Source: CBDCAS01 sp965214015 (GTDB lineage Bacteria > Pseudomonadota > Gammaproteobacteria > Coxiellales > Coxiellaceae). From it: 64,000 bases of DNA. Shown here piece after piece: positions 1-9,660 of this stretch. The first letter of the stretch is position 1. Every line of letters starts with the position of its first letter. Where the stretch lies: positions 186,001-250,000 of the forward strand of contig CBDCAS010000020.1 of the NCBI GenBank assembly GCA_965214015.1, read 5' to 3'. The notes below the pieces were generated by a model. It was not told the DNA's origin. It saw only the letters and a list, made by a program, of their open reading frames with translations, and made no database searches. The position numbers and the translations under genes were made by a program.

Positions 1-3000
1 ATTCTGGCTACACAGTGTCAAACGACCTTCATGCCACTGGATTCTGCTTATCTCATTTAAACCAAAAGGCAACAGTAAGGTAGCCGGCTTATACTTTTTA
101 CGAGCTGGATACACAGTAATAGTATCTCCAGCATACACTTTGACTCTGAGATCGTAGCGATGAGTCAAATTAATACGTATCTGATCTCCCCCCCCTTTAC
201 CATCAATATAAGGGATACAGGTCACATCAAATTCATTGCGTTGTGCAGAGCCGATAACTGCTGAAATAGGGCGTAGATAACAATCAAAATCTTTATAATA
301 TTCTCGTACTACCACTACATTGTGAGCGTCATTGGAAATATCGAACCTTGTGCCATAGATTCGACTGCTATCAAATCTAGAAATATAAATAAAATTATTA
401 CCAAGGGCCAGCAATCTCAAATTCTTTGGTATGGATTTTAGGTATAAGCGGTTGTTAATCGTATGCTGACCTGTAATTTGTACCTCATTCAATCGGTTTT
501 CTGAAAAAATAATCGTGTTATTTGGATGATTCAGTCTAGTATGAAAGTTTAGAGAGGTAATATAGTAGGCAGCACCTAGTGATTTGTTTGAAGCAGAGCG
601 CTTATACAGTACTATATTTCTGCAGCGATAAGCGTAGCTCCCAAACCATAATTCAGTCCACTTTCTTAATACCTTTTTGGGAATACAGCGTTGCTCAAAC
701 TTTTCTTTATTGTTTTTATAATATATCCTAGTATTTGTCTCTTCATATCGCACAGGTGTTGGCGCAGTCGATAGTATGTTGTTGTTTATAGTCTTTTTAT
801 GGATATTTTGAGTTGTCATACCACATACGTGCCTGTAATTGCCCACTGTGTTGGGTATAATTCTTGAAGCGTGGCTCAAACGAGATGAAGCAGGATCTAT
901 TTTTACTATACTAGTAATCTTATTAACAAAAGAAGGTTTGCTGGTTTGCACCTTGGTTTGACAACGTAGGTTATTATAAAAGTTATAGATTTCAGCCTGA
1001 CCCGTTAATACTTCTTTCTTTTTAAATTTTAAATAAGGAAGAGTCATTGCAATAGTGTGGTATGGTTTGAATTTTTTTATAACGTTTTTAATGTATTGGG
1101 TATAAATGGCTTTGGCCCTAATATCTCGTGTGATGTAGTTTGGAATTTTTTTACCTGAGAATAAAATCCAATAAAGGTCATGGTCTTCTACATTGTTAAG
1201 TGCAATTGTTCGCTCTAAACTGTTAAGTTTCAATTTTGCACTAATAAAGGTAGATAGCGCAATAGCACACAAACCCACTGCAGCCCCTATGGGTCCAGCA
1301 AACTCAGCCAAAGTAGCTCCTACCATAGTGGCTCCCAGCTCAACACCCATTATGCCAGCAATATCAACCCCCAGTGCCGGCAAATCAGCGGCAATGAAAA
1401 TTGAATTGGTGGCAATATTCAGTTGAGCCAGCTGTTTTTCCAGTGGGGTTCTAGCATTCTTTAGTGCCTCAATCGATTGCGCTAATCCTATAAAAGCCCC
1501 TAGATTGCCCACTGTACGACCAATAATCGGGGCGGCACTTTTTAAAGCTACAGAGTTTAATTTCACCCCTAAAGATGTCAGTTGCGCCGCCATTTTTTCA
1601 CCAATCTTTGGGAGAAGCCACAAATTCAAAGCATCAAACCCTAAACCTTCCAGGTTGCCATTGACCAGATGCTTACCTACTAAAAACACTGTATAAGCTT
1701 TACCTATCCCTTCTACTGCACGACTGATTTTTTGCCCTATACCACTTCGGGTGAATACACCTTTAAGCGCCGAGGGATTCTCTATATGTTCAGTAATCTC
1801 ATGCAATAGGGCACGAATACTTGGATCCTCTATCACTGAGTGGTCTTGTGCTATAACCCGACGTAGCTCAGTGTGATCGGTATCATTTAATACTTCACCT
1901 TTCTCAAGCTTTTGTTGCACCTTCAATAGCGTATTGTAAATATCAAATACTGATTTACGCACACTTTCTGATCCTGCTAGCAACTCTTGAGCACGTGCTT
2001 TTTCTTCTTCGGTGTTCTCATCACCAGAGTCAATACATACATTCCTTATAGAGCGTCTCAATCTGGATGAACGCGAGCAGGATGCTGCAGCCATACTGCC
2101 TGATCGCTGCAACAAGCCATTGAAATCGACTGCATTATGATATTTAAATATTAAAAAATCTCCGATATTCTCTTCATTCACTTGTGTCAGCTTGTTAAGC
2201 TTAGATAAAAGAATTAGATCGTCTCTAATTTGACCAGAGTATTTTTCATTGATTAAATTTATGAAATTATTAATGGCGTTTTGATCAAGATTAAAAAACC
2301 GTAACTTTTGAATATTTTCTTCACTTGTATCTAATTCTATATTGAATTTATCGTAAGATTTGCTCACTTCATCTATTTCTTTAATACTCATACGATCTAT
2401 TTTTTGCTTTATATAGTCACGTATAAATTCTTTGAAATGCTCCTCGAGTATATCAGGAGTTAATATTTCAGATGCTGGGTGATACACTAGAGAAAGGAAC
2501 AGACGCTTTCTCATACCCATAAAACAGCTTGGGTGATCACCTTTCTCTTTATTATCTATTTCTCTTCCATTGATTTCTTCCCAGTTATGAGCTCTATTTA
2601 TTAAAGCTAGTTCTTGAAAGAAAAATTGCCTTTTTACCTCTTGAACATTATTGATATCCCTACCATTATCTGAAATTTCAGAATCCCTTACCGCTTCATA
2701 TAATAGATTAATTATTGGAATATAAGGCTCAAAATATGCTCGAGCTGTACCAATTGTTGGATTTCCTTTCACATAACTAGCATCAAAAGCAATCCAGCGA
2801 TTTGGATTAGATAAAAAACGATACGCACCATGGATATCGCTACTATAATAGGCTCTCAGAGCATTTTTATATCTCTCCTCATCCATTAATTCTTTTTTTT
2901 TCTTTAGAGTTTGAAATTCTTCCCATGTAAGTGGTAGAGGAACAGTCTTTTTTATTCCATCAGAATTAGTATATAAAATAGTAGCTGGTTTATCTCGGTA

Positions 3001-6000
3001 CGATGCTGCTATATCATGTCGCAAGTTTTCAAAAACCTTCCTATCACCTCCTGCTAAACGTATTTTTTCTTGATAGTGTGTACGAAGTTTTTTCTGCAAC
3101 AATATTTCCGAACTATCGAGTGCTCCAATAGAGGATTCTTCATTTATTGCTATTTGTCCCAAATCAATTCTATCACCATCTGTTTTATAAAAATTCTTCT
3201 CGCGAGCTAACTTATACACTTCAGGAAGAGCGATAAGGTATTGGATTATTTCAGTATGCTGCATGCGCATCGCTAACTTAAGTAGTTCATTCTCTTCATT
3301 GTTATCAAAAAGATGTAAATCTTGATGACATATGTTTTGAACTGCTGGGATTTCAAGTAAAAACTCTACATTAGACAGTATATCTGTAGTAGGCACAGGA
3401 CTTCGAATAAGATTCCGAAGCACATAAAAGCATTCCACAGCTTCTATCTTATTGAGGTCAAACATAATATGAGTATTCTTAAACAAAAAAAAATTTTTCT
3501 TAACTCGTAAACTAGCTAATTTCTTTTGAACAAATTTACTCAGTAGCTTGTCCTTATGTGCTCTAGTAGCAACAAGAATTTGGCTACTCTCAGAATCTTC
3601 TAGGTAATTAAATATATTTTTAAATCGTAATAAATGATCTGTTATACTGAAATCATTTTGATTGAACAACTCTTCAATTTCTGGCAGCAAATAAAAAAGT
3701 GCTGTTTCTATTTCCCCTATTGTTAAATAGTTCTTTACGTAACTAAACATTTCTATATTATCTAAAAATATAGTCCTTTTTATTACTTCATAGTTTTCGC
3801 TCAAAACAGCAGCTTTCCTCTGCTGCTTCGTTAATCCAGATTCTAAGAGTTGATAAACTTCTAGACTTCCAGCAAGCTTAAACGCACTATAAGTCCTATC
3901 TTTCAAAAAATAGGGCATACTGCCGATTGATAATTTAAAATCTGAGTCTCCTATTATTTTTTTGAAATACAGTACTATGTCTAAATTTCCGCTTATAATA
4001 GCTAACTCTAAACCATTAAAATTTTGAAGGCCTTGCTTTTTAATTGATAAATTATTAATCTCTTGAGTAGATAAGTATGATGATAAATTATAGAAGATAT
4101 CTATGTTTGCAATTAAAATACTTATTCGAATTATATTTTCGTCCTCATATCCTGCTCTCTCTATAATTAAAGACTTAATTTTCTCTTTATTTAAGTACGA
4201 CTGTATAAATTGTAGTGCTTCTAAATCTTGATTATTGACAGATAAATTCATAAGATTTTTTGACTGTTCTTCTATTATTCTTTGTCTTTGCAAAGGATCA
4301 ATTTTCGAAAGGATATACTGAAGAAAGTATAAATTATAATTCCTAGTAATATTTTTTATATGTAGACCATACAATTCTTTTAATCGAAACTCCTGACCTC
4401 CACTCATGCAATAAGTCTCTAAATATTGAAGTATATTTAAGTGCTCTCCATGCAAAGCTACACGAATTAATTGATAGTCATTGGCTTTAGTAAGCCTTTT
4501 TATTTCCTCGTTTGTTAAATAAGTAAAAAAATGGTTAAGAATATCTAAATAACCACCTTGAGCTGCTATATTAATCAATCTATAATCGTTCATCTTAATA
4601 GCTGCTTTTATTTCCTCGTTTTTTATTTCCTCGTTCGTTAAATAAGTAAAAAAATGGTTAAGAATATCTAAATAACCACCTTGAGCTGCTATATTAATCA
4701 ATCTATAATCGTTCATCTTAATAGCTGCTTTTATTTCCTCGTTTTTTATTTCCTCGTTCGTTAAATAAGTAAAAAAATGGTTAAGAATATCTAAATAACC
4801 ACCTTGAGCTGCTATATCAATCAATTTATAATCGTTCATCTTAATAGCTGCTTTTATTTCCTCATTTGTTAAGCGATCAGTGAGATATTGCAGAACATTT
4901 AAATAACCATTCCTAACAGCTAACTCTAAGAATCTATAGAGACTTTCTTTAATAACTGCTACTACTTCTGCATTTGTCAAATATAAAGTGAACCATTGCA
5001 AAATATCTGGATGACCATTTTGGACCGCTAAACCAAAGAACCTATAGTCATTTTCCTTAACGGCTGTTCCCACTTCCTCATCTGTCAAGGATAAAGCGAA
5101 CCATCGCAGAATATCCAAATAACCATCTTGGATAGCTAAAGAAAATAGTCTAGAAATATTTTTCTTAATGAAAAAATTTTTTTCTTCGCCTAAATAATAA
5201 GCGAGATACTCTAATACCTCTAAATAACCATTTTTGATTGCTAAAAAAATCGCTTTATAGCCATCTGTCTCTATAATCCCTTTCATTTCTGCATCTGATA
5301 ATTGAGGAGTAAGATATTTCAAGATATCTAAATAACCCTTTTGGGTAGCTAAACCTATTAAATCATAGGCATTCTTCTTAATAAAAAAAAAATTTTCCTC
5401 ACCTAAAAAAGAAGTGAGATATTTTAAGACTTTTAAGAAACCACCTTGGATGACTAAAAAAAGCAATTTATAATTATCTGTCTCAATAATTGTTTTTATT
5501 GATTGATCCGTTAATTGAGGAGTGAAATATTTCAGAATATCTAAACGACCATCTTGAGCAGCTAAGCTTATTAAATAATAGAAATTCTCCTTAACAAAAA
5601 AATTTTTTTCCTCACTACTTAAATAACTAATAAGATATTTCAAAAAATTCAAATTGCCACTTGTGATCGCTGAAAAAATCAATTGATAACCATCTGCCTT
5701 AATAATCGTTTTTATTTTCTCACTACCTAAATAAGAAGCAAAATATTCTAAAATATCTAAATAACCATTTTTAATTGATATTTCTATTGACCTATAATAA
5801 TTGCTGCTGATAGCCTCTCTTTTTTCCTGATCTGTTAAATCTGAAAAAAAATATTTAAGTATGACTAACTGTCGATTTTCTGTGATTAAGCGAGTCATTT
5901 CAGAGCTATTTTTTTTCAGTTCTTTTTGTTCATCAGCTGATAAATAACTTTTTAGATATTTCAGCATATCTAGATCACCACTGGCAGCAGCTAGTAGAAT

Positions 6001-6267
6001 TGATTTATAATTGTGCTGCTTTATTAGCTTCGCATTAATTTGTGAACTTAAGCGTGACTTTATTAGATGCAACTTACCTGAAAATGCCAAAATCTCTAGT
6101 AGGTTAACTTGCTTGTATATAATACGACCATCACTATCTAGTAACTGAATATCATAGACATGATCTATGTCATCTAATATATTAGAGGAATGCAAATTAT
6201 CATTTTCTAAAAGACTTTTTAATTTTGCGTAATGAGATAAGCTAGATTGTAAGATACGAATCGGCAT
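1..6267 (-). CDS. Giant ankyrin-like repeat protein with hydrophobic segment (partial, C-terminus off window)
   Basis: One minus-strand frame stays open from an ATG at 6267 to the window edge, about 2089 codons, with no stop in the stretches I translated. The start has a good ribosome site (AAGGA, 9 bases upstream). Residues about 70-620 are degenerate ankyrin-like units of the form A-x-x-G-Y-L-D-I-L-x-Y-L followed by LTxEE. A middle helical region follows. Residues about 1515-1690 are Gly/Ala-rich and hydrophobic (GVDIAGIMGVELGATMVGA, then AGPIGAAVGL), which resembles the pore or translocation segment of large TcdA/TcdB-like toxins. The remaining 400 residues look beta-rich and of unknown kind. 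Ankyrin-repeat proteins of this size in Legionellales are usually host-directed effectors or toxins; that role here is inference. No signal peptide is seen. The ORF and ankyrin-like repeats are clear, the pore-like reading is weak. Confidence 0.8.
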   Translation of the reverse strand, partial: MPIRILQSSLSHYAKLKSLLENDNLHSSNILDDIDHVYDIQLLDSDGRIIYKQVNLLEILAFSGKLHLIKSRLSSQINAKLIKQHNYKSILLAAASGDLDMLKYLKSYLSADEQKELKKNSSEMTRLITENRQLVILKYFFSDLTDQEKREAISSNYYRSIEISIKNGYLDILEYFASYLGSEKIKTIIKADGYQLIFSAITSGNLNFLKYLISYLSSEEKNFFVKENFYYLISLAAQDGRLDILKYFTPQLTDQSIKTIIETDNYKLLFLVIQGGFLKVLKYLTSFLGEENFFFIKKNAYDLIGLATQKGYLDILKYLTPQLSDAEMKGIIETDGYKAIFLAIKNGYLEVLEYLAYYLGEEKNFFIKKNISRLFSLAIQDGYLDILRWFALSLTDEEVGTAVKENDYRFFGLAVQNGHPDILQWFTLYLTNAEVVAVIKESLYRFLELAVRNGYLNVLQYLTDRLTNEEIKAAIKMNDYKLIDIAAQGGYLDILNHFFTYLTNEEIKNEEIKAAIKMNDYRLINIAAQGGYLDILNHFFTYLTNEEIKNEEIKAAIKMNDYRLINIAAQGGYLDILNHFFTYLTNEEIKRLTKANDYQLIRVALHGEHLNILQYLETYCMSGGQEFRLKELYGLHIKNITRNYNLYFLQYILSKIDPLQRQRIIEEQSKNLMNLSVNNQDLEALQFIQSYLNKEKIKSLIIERAGYEDENIIRISILIANIDIFYNLSSYLSTQEINNLSIKKQGLQNFNGLELAIISGNLDIVLYFKKIIGDSDFKLSIGSMPYFLKDRTYSAFKLAGSLEVYQLLESGLTKQQRKAAVLSENYEVIKRTIFLDNIEMFSYVKNYLTIGEIETALFYLLPEIEELFNQNDFSITDHLLRFKNIFNYLEDSESSQILVATRAHKDKLLSKFVQKKLASLRVKKNFFLFKNTHIMFDLNKIEAVECFYVLRNLIRSPVPTTDILSNVEFLLEIPAVQNICHQDLHLFDNNEENELLKLAMRMQHTEIIQYLIALPEVYKLAREKNFYKTDGDRIDLGQIAINEESSIGALDSSEILLQKKLRTHYQEKIRLAGGDRKVFENLRHDIAASYRDKPATILYTNSDGIKKTVPLPLTWEEFQTLKKKKELMDEERYKNALRAYYSSDIHGAYRFLSNPNRWIAFDASYVKGNPTIGTARAYFEPYIPIINLLYEAVRDSEISDNGRDINNVQEVKRQFFFQELALINRAHNWEEINGREIDNKEKGDHPSCFMGMRKRLFLSLVYHPASEILTPDILEEHFKEFIRDYIKQKIDRMSIKEIDEVSKSYDKFNIELDTSEENIQKLRFFNLDQNAINNFINLINEKYSGQIRDDLILLSKLNKLTQVNEENIGDFLIFKYHNAVDFNGLLQRSGSMAAASCSRSSRLRRSIRNVCIDSGDENTEEEKARAQELLAGSESVRKSVFDIYNTLLKVQQKLEKGEVLNDTDHTELRRVIAQDHSVIEDPSIRALLHEITEHIENPSALKGVFTRSGIGQKISRAVEGIGKAYTVFLVGKHLVNGNLEGLGFDALNLWLLPKIGEKMAAQLTSLGVKLNSVALKSAAPIIGRTVGNLGAFIGLAQSIEALKNARTPLEKQLAQLNIATNSIFIAADLPALGVDIAGIMGVELGATMVGATLAEFAGPIGAAVGLCAIALSTFISAKLKLNSLERTIALNNVEDHDLYWILFSGKKIPNYITRDIRAKAIYTQYIKNVIKKFKPYHTIAMTLPYLKFKKKEVLTGQAEIYNFYNNLRCQTKVQTSKPSFVNKITSIVKIDPASSRLSHASRIIPNTVGNYRHVCGMTTQNIHKKTINNNILSTAPTPVRYEETNTRIYYKNNKEKFEQRCIPKKVLRKWTELWFGSYAYRCRNIVLYKRSASNKSLGAAYYITSLNFHTRLNHPNNTIIFSENRLNEVQITGQHTINNRLYLKSIPKNLRLLALGNNFIYISRFDSSRIYGTRFDISNDAHNVVVVREYYKDFDCYLRPISAVIGSAQRNEFDVTCIPYIDGKGGGDQIRINLTHRYDLRVKVYAGDTITVYPARKKYKPATLLLPFGLNEISRIQWHEGRLTLCSQN
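4502..4870 (-). repeat. Three tandem 123-bp units inside the ankyrin-like gene
   Basis: Three head-to-tail copies with a period of exactly 123 bp (41 codons) lie in frame in the giant minus-strand gene; equivalent bases are at 4502, 4625 and 4748. The second and third copies are nearly identical at the DNA level, which implies recent duplication, while the other repeats of the gene are diverged. Each unit encodes an ankyrin-like helix pair around IAAQGGYLDILNHFFTYL plus an NEEIK linker that occurs twice at the joints. Confidence 0.9.
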
Positions 6268-7100
6268 ATATTTAAATCCTTAAAAACTATGCGTGAAGTG
6301 ATCCATACTAAGTGCATTAATATACAAGAGTTTTTCGAAGCTAAGATACATTCCATGCAATTAAATAGAATCCCCTCATCTTCTATCATTAGATATTCAC
6401 TAAGAAATGGAACAATGCTTAATATTTTTTGATGCTTGCGATTTTGCAACGCCATGTTAATAATTTACAGTTGCTCGAGCGTCATAATAATCCTATTTTT
6501 ACGCAACTAGAAGAAGTTATCTTAATATATGATTATGTAAATTTAAATTATAATTTCTGACTAAATTCATAATATTTTCTGAGAAAAGGATCAAGTTGGA
6601 GAATATTGTATACTGAGTGATCAAATTAATATTGAAAAGAAAATCATGTTGCTAAGTTACAATGAATTCAATAAACGTCCCCTGTATTTTTAGAAAATTA
6701 ACTTGCAAAGTAGGATGATTCATATATGTTGTAAAAAATTTTTCCTATTGCCACATCATTTATGTAGCTAAGTCGAATAATTGAGCCTGGAAATCATTTT
6801 AAGCAAGAACGTCCCCTTTCATCAGGAATTTGACCTGGCCTTTTTGTAAAGATCTCATGAACTCCATCCCATCAATCGCTTTAGCAATAGATTAAATGAT
6901 TGATATCATCGGCGATGGTGAGATTTACGTTTTATTGATTTGTGATCGTTCTCGACAGTATTATTTAATGAAAGAAATCTTGGGAACTTGCGGCCGAGCT
7001 GTTGAAATATTTGGGCTCTACGCAAAGACGCGTAGAGCCGAGAATTTTTTCTGCCTTTTAGTTTTTAAAAAAGTTCCTTAAATAGATAATTTTAGCCCCT
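6268..7100. other. Gene-free stretch between the ankyrin-like gene and rho
   Basis: About 830 bp of AT-rich sequence. I see no convincing gene. Two short frames occur (6219-6455 minus and 6896-7081 plus), but neither has a clear ribosome site or recognisable protein. The stretch must hold the promoter of the giant minus-strand gene and the 3' end signals of rho, including the hairpin at 7014-7039. Confidence 0.5.
7014..7039. terminator. Perfect 10-bp hairpin downstream of rho
   Basis: GGCTCTACGC and its exact complement GCGTAGAGCC are separated by a 6-base loop. On the plus strand a run of six T follows after five bases. On the minus strand it lies about 60 bp after the rho stop, without a good T run. 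It is probably a terminator-like element; which transcript it serves is uncertain. Confidence 0.5.
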
Positions 7101-8357
7101 TTAGCTTTTCATCGCATCAAAAAATTCATTATTAGTTTTTGTTAATTTTAAGCGATCAATTAAAAACTCAACGGCTGCTAATTCATCCATTGGATGTAAT
7201 ATTTTGCGCAAAATCCACATTTTTTGTAGCTCATCGGGCTTGGTAATCATTTCATCACGACGTGTACCAGAGCGATTAATATTAATAGCTGGGAAAATAC
7301 GTTTTTCAGCGATACGACGATCTAAGTGAATTTCCATATTACCCGTTCCTTTAAACTCTTCATAAATAACAGCATCCATTTTAGAACCGGTATCAACCAA
7401 TGCAGTCGCAATAATAGTCAGGCTACCTCCCTCCTCAACATTACGCGCTGCTCCAAAAAAGCGCTTGGGGCGATGGAGGGCGTTTGCATCGACTCCCCCT
7501 GTTAACACCTTACCCGAGGCAGGAATTACTGTGTTATAGGCTCGTGCCAGACGGGTAATGGAATCCAATAAAACAACAACATCACGTTTATGTTCTACCA
7601 GACGTTTTGCCTTTTCAATCACCATCTCCGCTACCTGCACATGACGTGTTGCTGGCTCATCAAAAGTAGAGGCTACTACCTCACCTTTTACTGAACGTGC
7701 CATTTCTGTCACCTCTTCAGGACGCTCGTCAATCAATAGCACCATTAGATCACATTCAGGATGGTTAACAGCAATAGAATGTGCAATATTTTGCAGCATC
7801 ATGGTTTTACCCGCTTTTGGTGGCGATACGATTAACCCCCTTTGACCTTTACCAATGGGTGCTGCTAAATCAATAATTCGAGTGGTAATATCCTCTGTAC
7901 TTCCATTACCTGTCTGCATATATAAACGTTCTTGCGGAAACAGAGGGGTTAAGTTCTCAAAAAGAATCTTGCTTTTCGTATTTTCTGATTTTTCAAAATT
8001 GGTCTCAGCAATTTGTAATAATGCAAAATAGCGCTCACCTTGTTTGGGTGGGCGAATTTTTCCAGATACTGTATCACCTGTTCGTAAACTAAATTTTCGA
8101 ATTTGACTAGGTGAGACATAAATGTCATCAGGACCCGCAAGATAAGAACTATCTGCTGAACGCAAAAACCCAAAGCCATCTTGTAATATTTCCAAGACAC
8201 CATCACCAAAAATGTCTTCACCCTTTCTAGCATGGGCTTTTAAAATGGCGAAAGTAATGTCTTGCTTGCGCATGTTGCCAATACTTTCAATATTCATTTC
8301 CTGAGCTATTTTAGCCAACTCAGAAGGTGATTTTCGTTTAAGATCGGTTAAGTTCAT
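7101..8357 (-). CDS. rho: Transcription termination factor Rho
   Basis: Rho is the hexameric RNA-dependent ATPase that ends transcription at unstructured C-rich RNA. At 418 residues it matches the family (419 in E. coli). The N-terminal Rho domain is present (LKRKSPSELAKIAQEM), then the cold-shock-like RNA-binding region (GFGFLRS, YVSPSQIRKF), then the ATPase with Walker A GLIVSPPKAGKTMM and Walker B-type VVVLLDSITRLARAYN. The Q-loop and R-loop segments (GGVDANALHRPKRFFGAARN) are intact. It lies downstream of trxA, as in E. coli, with a 129-bp leader between them that could carry autoregulation. Confidence 0.97.
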   Translation of the reverse strand: MNLTDLKRKSPSELAKIAQEMNIESIGNMRKQDITFAILKAHARKGEDIFGDGVLEILQDGFGFLRSADSSYLAGPDDIYVSPSQIRKFSLRTGDTVSGKIRPPKQGERYFALLQIAETNFEKSENTKSKILFENLTPLFPQERLYMQTGNGSTEDITTRIIDLAAPIGKGQRGLIVSPPKAGKTMMLQNIAHSIAVNHPECDLMVLLIDERPEEVTEMARSVKGEVVASTFDEPATRHVQVAEMVIEKAKRLVEHKRDVVVLLDSITRLARAYNTVIPASGKVLTGGVDANALHRPKRFFGAARNVEEGGSLTIIATALVDTGSKMDAVIYEEFKGTGNMEIHLDRRIAEKRIFPAININRSGTRRDEMITKPDELQKMWILRKILHPMDELAAVEFLIDRLKLTKTNNEFFDAMKS

Positions 8358-8486
8358 TTTAACTCACTATTAATTTAACATTAAAATAGGAAAGATTTTT
8401 TTTCGACTCAAAAACCTGACATTTGACGGGATTAAAATTTGGTACGGAATTGAACTCAAATATACAGCATTTTTTTAATAATACAA

Positions 8487-8813
8487 CTAAATATGCTGAT
8501 TTAAAAGAGCAGAGAGTTGTGATTTCGTTTTCATCCCTATTTCTGTAGCGATTACTCTACTCTCTTTAAACAATAACAAGTAAGGAATGCTACGCACACC
8601 AAACTGGACCGCTAAACTTTGATTTTTATCGACATTCACCTTATAGAATCGTACTTGATTTTGATATTCTTGAGCAACTTCTTCTAAAATAGGCACCAAG
8701 CTTTTACAGGGGGCACACCATTCTGCCCAAAAATCCACAAGCACGGGAAGTTCTGACTTTAAAACGTCTTTCTCAAACTTTTCGTCTGTAGTGTCCTTAA
8801 CTGATTCACTCAT
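8487..8813 (-). CDS. trxA: Thioredoxin with a CAPC active site
   Basis: A small thiol-disulfide reductase of the cytoplasm. I place the start at 8813 (MSES..., 108 residues) because a GGAG sits 9 bases upstream; a longer frame from 8828 has no ribosome site. The fold markers are the buried Asp27, W-C-A-P-C at 32-36 and the cis-Pro loop SIPY. The usual thioredoxin motif is WCGPC; here Gly is replaced by Ala, and the residue after the cis-Pro is Tyr rather than Thr. Both may shift redox potential or partner choice. Gene order trxA-rho matches other gammaproteobacteria, which supports a true TrxA rather than a paralogue. Confidence 0.92.
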   Translation of the reverse strand: MSESVKDTTDEKFEKDVLKSELPVLVDFWAEWCAPCKSLVPILEEVAQEYQNQVRFYKVNVDKNQSLAVQFGVRSIPYLLLFKESRVIATEIGMKTKSQLSALLNQHI

Positions 8814-8855
8814 AATATCCGGCTCCATTTTAATTAATAATTGGTACGATCTAAT

Positions 8856-9419
8856 TTAATACGCAAGATGCAATCCATATATCAAAATAGGACGCAACAT
8901 GGCAAGCTTTAAAAGCCACAACAGTAAAAACAAAGGGATCGGTGATAAATCCAAACCTGCCACAGTGGGTATATAACGACGACCTAAGTTTAATAAGGGC
9001 ATTGCAATTGTATTAACAATATGGGCTAAAGGGCTATATTGTAGAGTAGGAATCCAACTGATTATTGCATTCAAAATAAGCCCACCTATGTAAATATTAA
9101 CGAGTTTATACCCTAAATAGCCAGCAGCAATCACCATACTCCCTAAAAAACCTGGCATAATATGGATCTTTATCGTAAAAATTAACATAATCGCAACTAT
9201 TTGAATGATCATAGCAGCAACAATAATAGCAAGATCAAAGCCCTTAAAACCTGGAATTAATTTTTGTAATGGCTTTATTAGTGGCTCAGTTAACTTTAAT
9301 ATAACTTGAGAGACAGGGTGGCTCCAACGAGCACCTAACTTCTGAAGCAACAAACGCATTAATAATATGTAAAGGTACGCGCTAAAAATAAAATCCAGCA
9401 TGGATATCAACAATACCAC
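8856..9419 (-). CDS. yggT: YggT-family inner membrane protein
   Basis: An integral membrane protein of 187 residues with two YGGT repeats, each a pair of hydrophobic helices; the amphipathic stretches RWSHPVSQVILKLTEPLIKP and SPLAHIVNTIAMPLLNLGR are the typical conserved parts. Function is not settled; the family has been linked to osmotic tolerance and envelope or division machinery. The start is GTG at 9419, chosen because AGGAGG lies 6 bases upstream. It follows yggS on the same strand, a common pairing, although the proC gene often found between them is absent here. Confidence 0.88.
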   Translation of the reverse strand: MVLLISMLDFIFSAYLYILLMRLLLQKLGARWSHPVSQVILKLTEPLIKPLQKLIPGFKGFDLAIIVAAMIIQIVAIMLIFTIKIHIMPGFLGSMVIAAGYLGYKLVNIYIGGLILNAIISWIPTLQYSPLAHIVNTIAMPLLNLGRRYIPTVAGLDLSPIPLFLLLWLLKLAMLRPILIYGLHLAY

Positions 9420-9451
9420 TTCTAACCTCCTACCTCATACTTTAAAAGTTA

Positions 9452-9473
9452 AGAGATAGAGGATTCTATCTCT
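9452..9473. terminator. 9-bp perfect hairpin between yggS and yggT
   Basis: AGAGATAGA and TCTATCTCT are separated by a 4-base loop. On the minus strand, the direction of both genes, it is followed by TAACTTTTAA, a weak U tract. It lies in a 241-bp gap after yggS and just before the yggT ribosome site, so it may end the pckA-yggS transcript or attenuate read-through. Confidence 0.4.
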
Positions 9474-9660
9474 GATATTTTGGTGTATAAGAATAAATTT
9501 TCTGCTGCTCAAATCAAAAGCCTCGTAAACTACATCTCTTAAGCGATAATCATGAAAACACTCTACAATAAATAGTAGACTCTGTTAACTATTTAAAATA
9601 CAAATCCTCTTCAAACAAGTAAATATTATCCTTTCTACTATCAAGCAGATAATACTATAT

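Noticed and set aside
4502..4870. Tandem repeats considered as a CRISPR array
   Set aside because: Units are contiguous 123-bp coding repeats without spacers and in frame with the large ORF.
6219..6455. 78-codon minus-strand frame just upstream of the ankyrin-like gene
   Set aside because: It overlaps the well-supported start at 6267 in another frame and has no ribosome site. It could be a frameshifted N-terminal repeat, but I cannot show it.
6660..6840. Two AACGTCCCC motifs that resemble ends of small transposon-like elements
   Set aside because: No inverted partner, no transposase remnant and no clear element between them.
6896..7081. 61-codon plus-strand frame in the gap before rho
   Set aside because: No ribosome site, no recognisable protein, and it spans the hairpin at 7014-7039.
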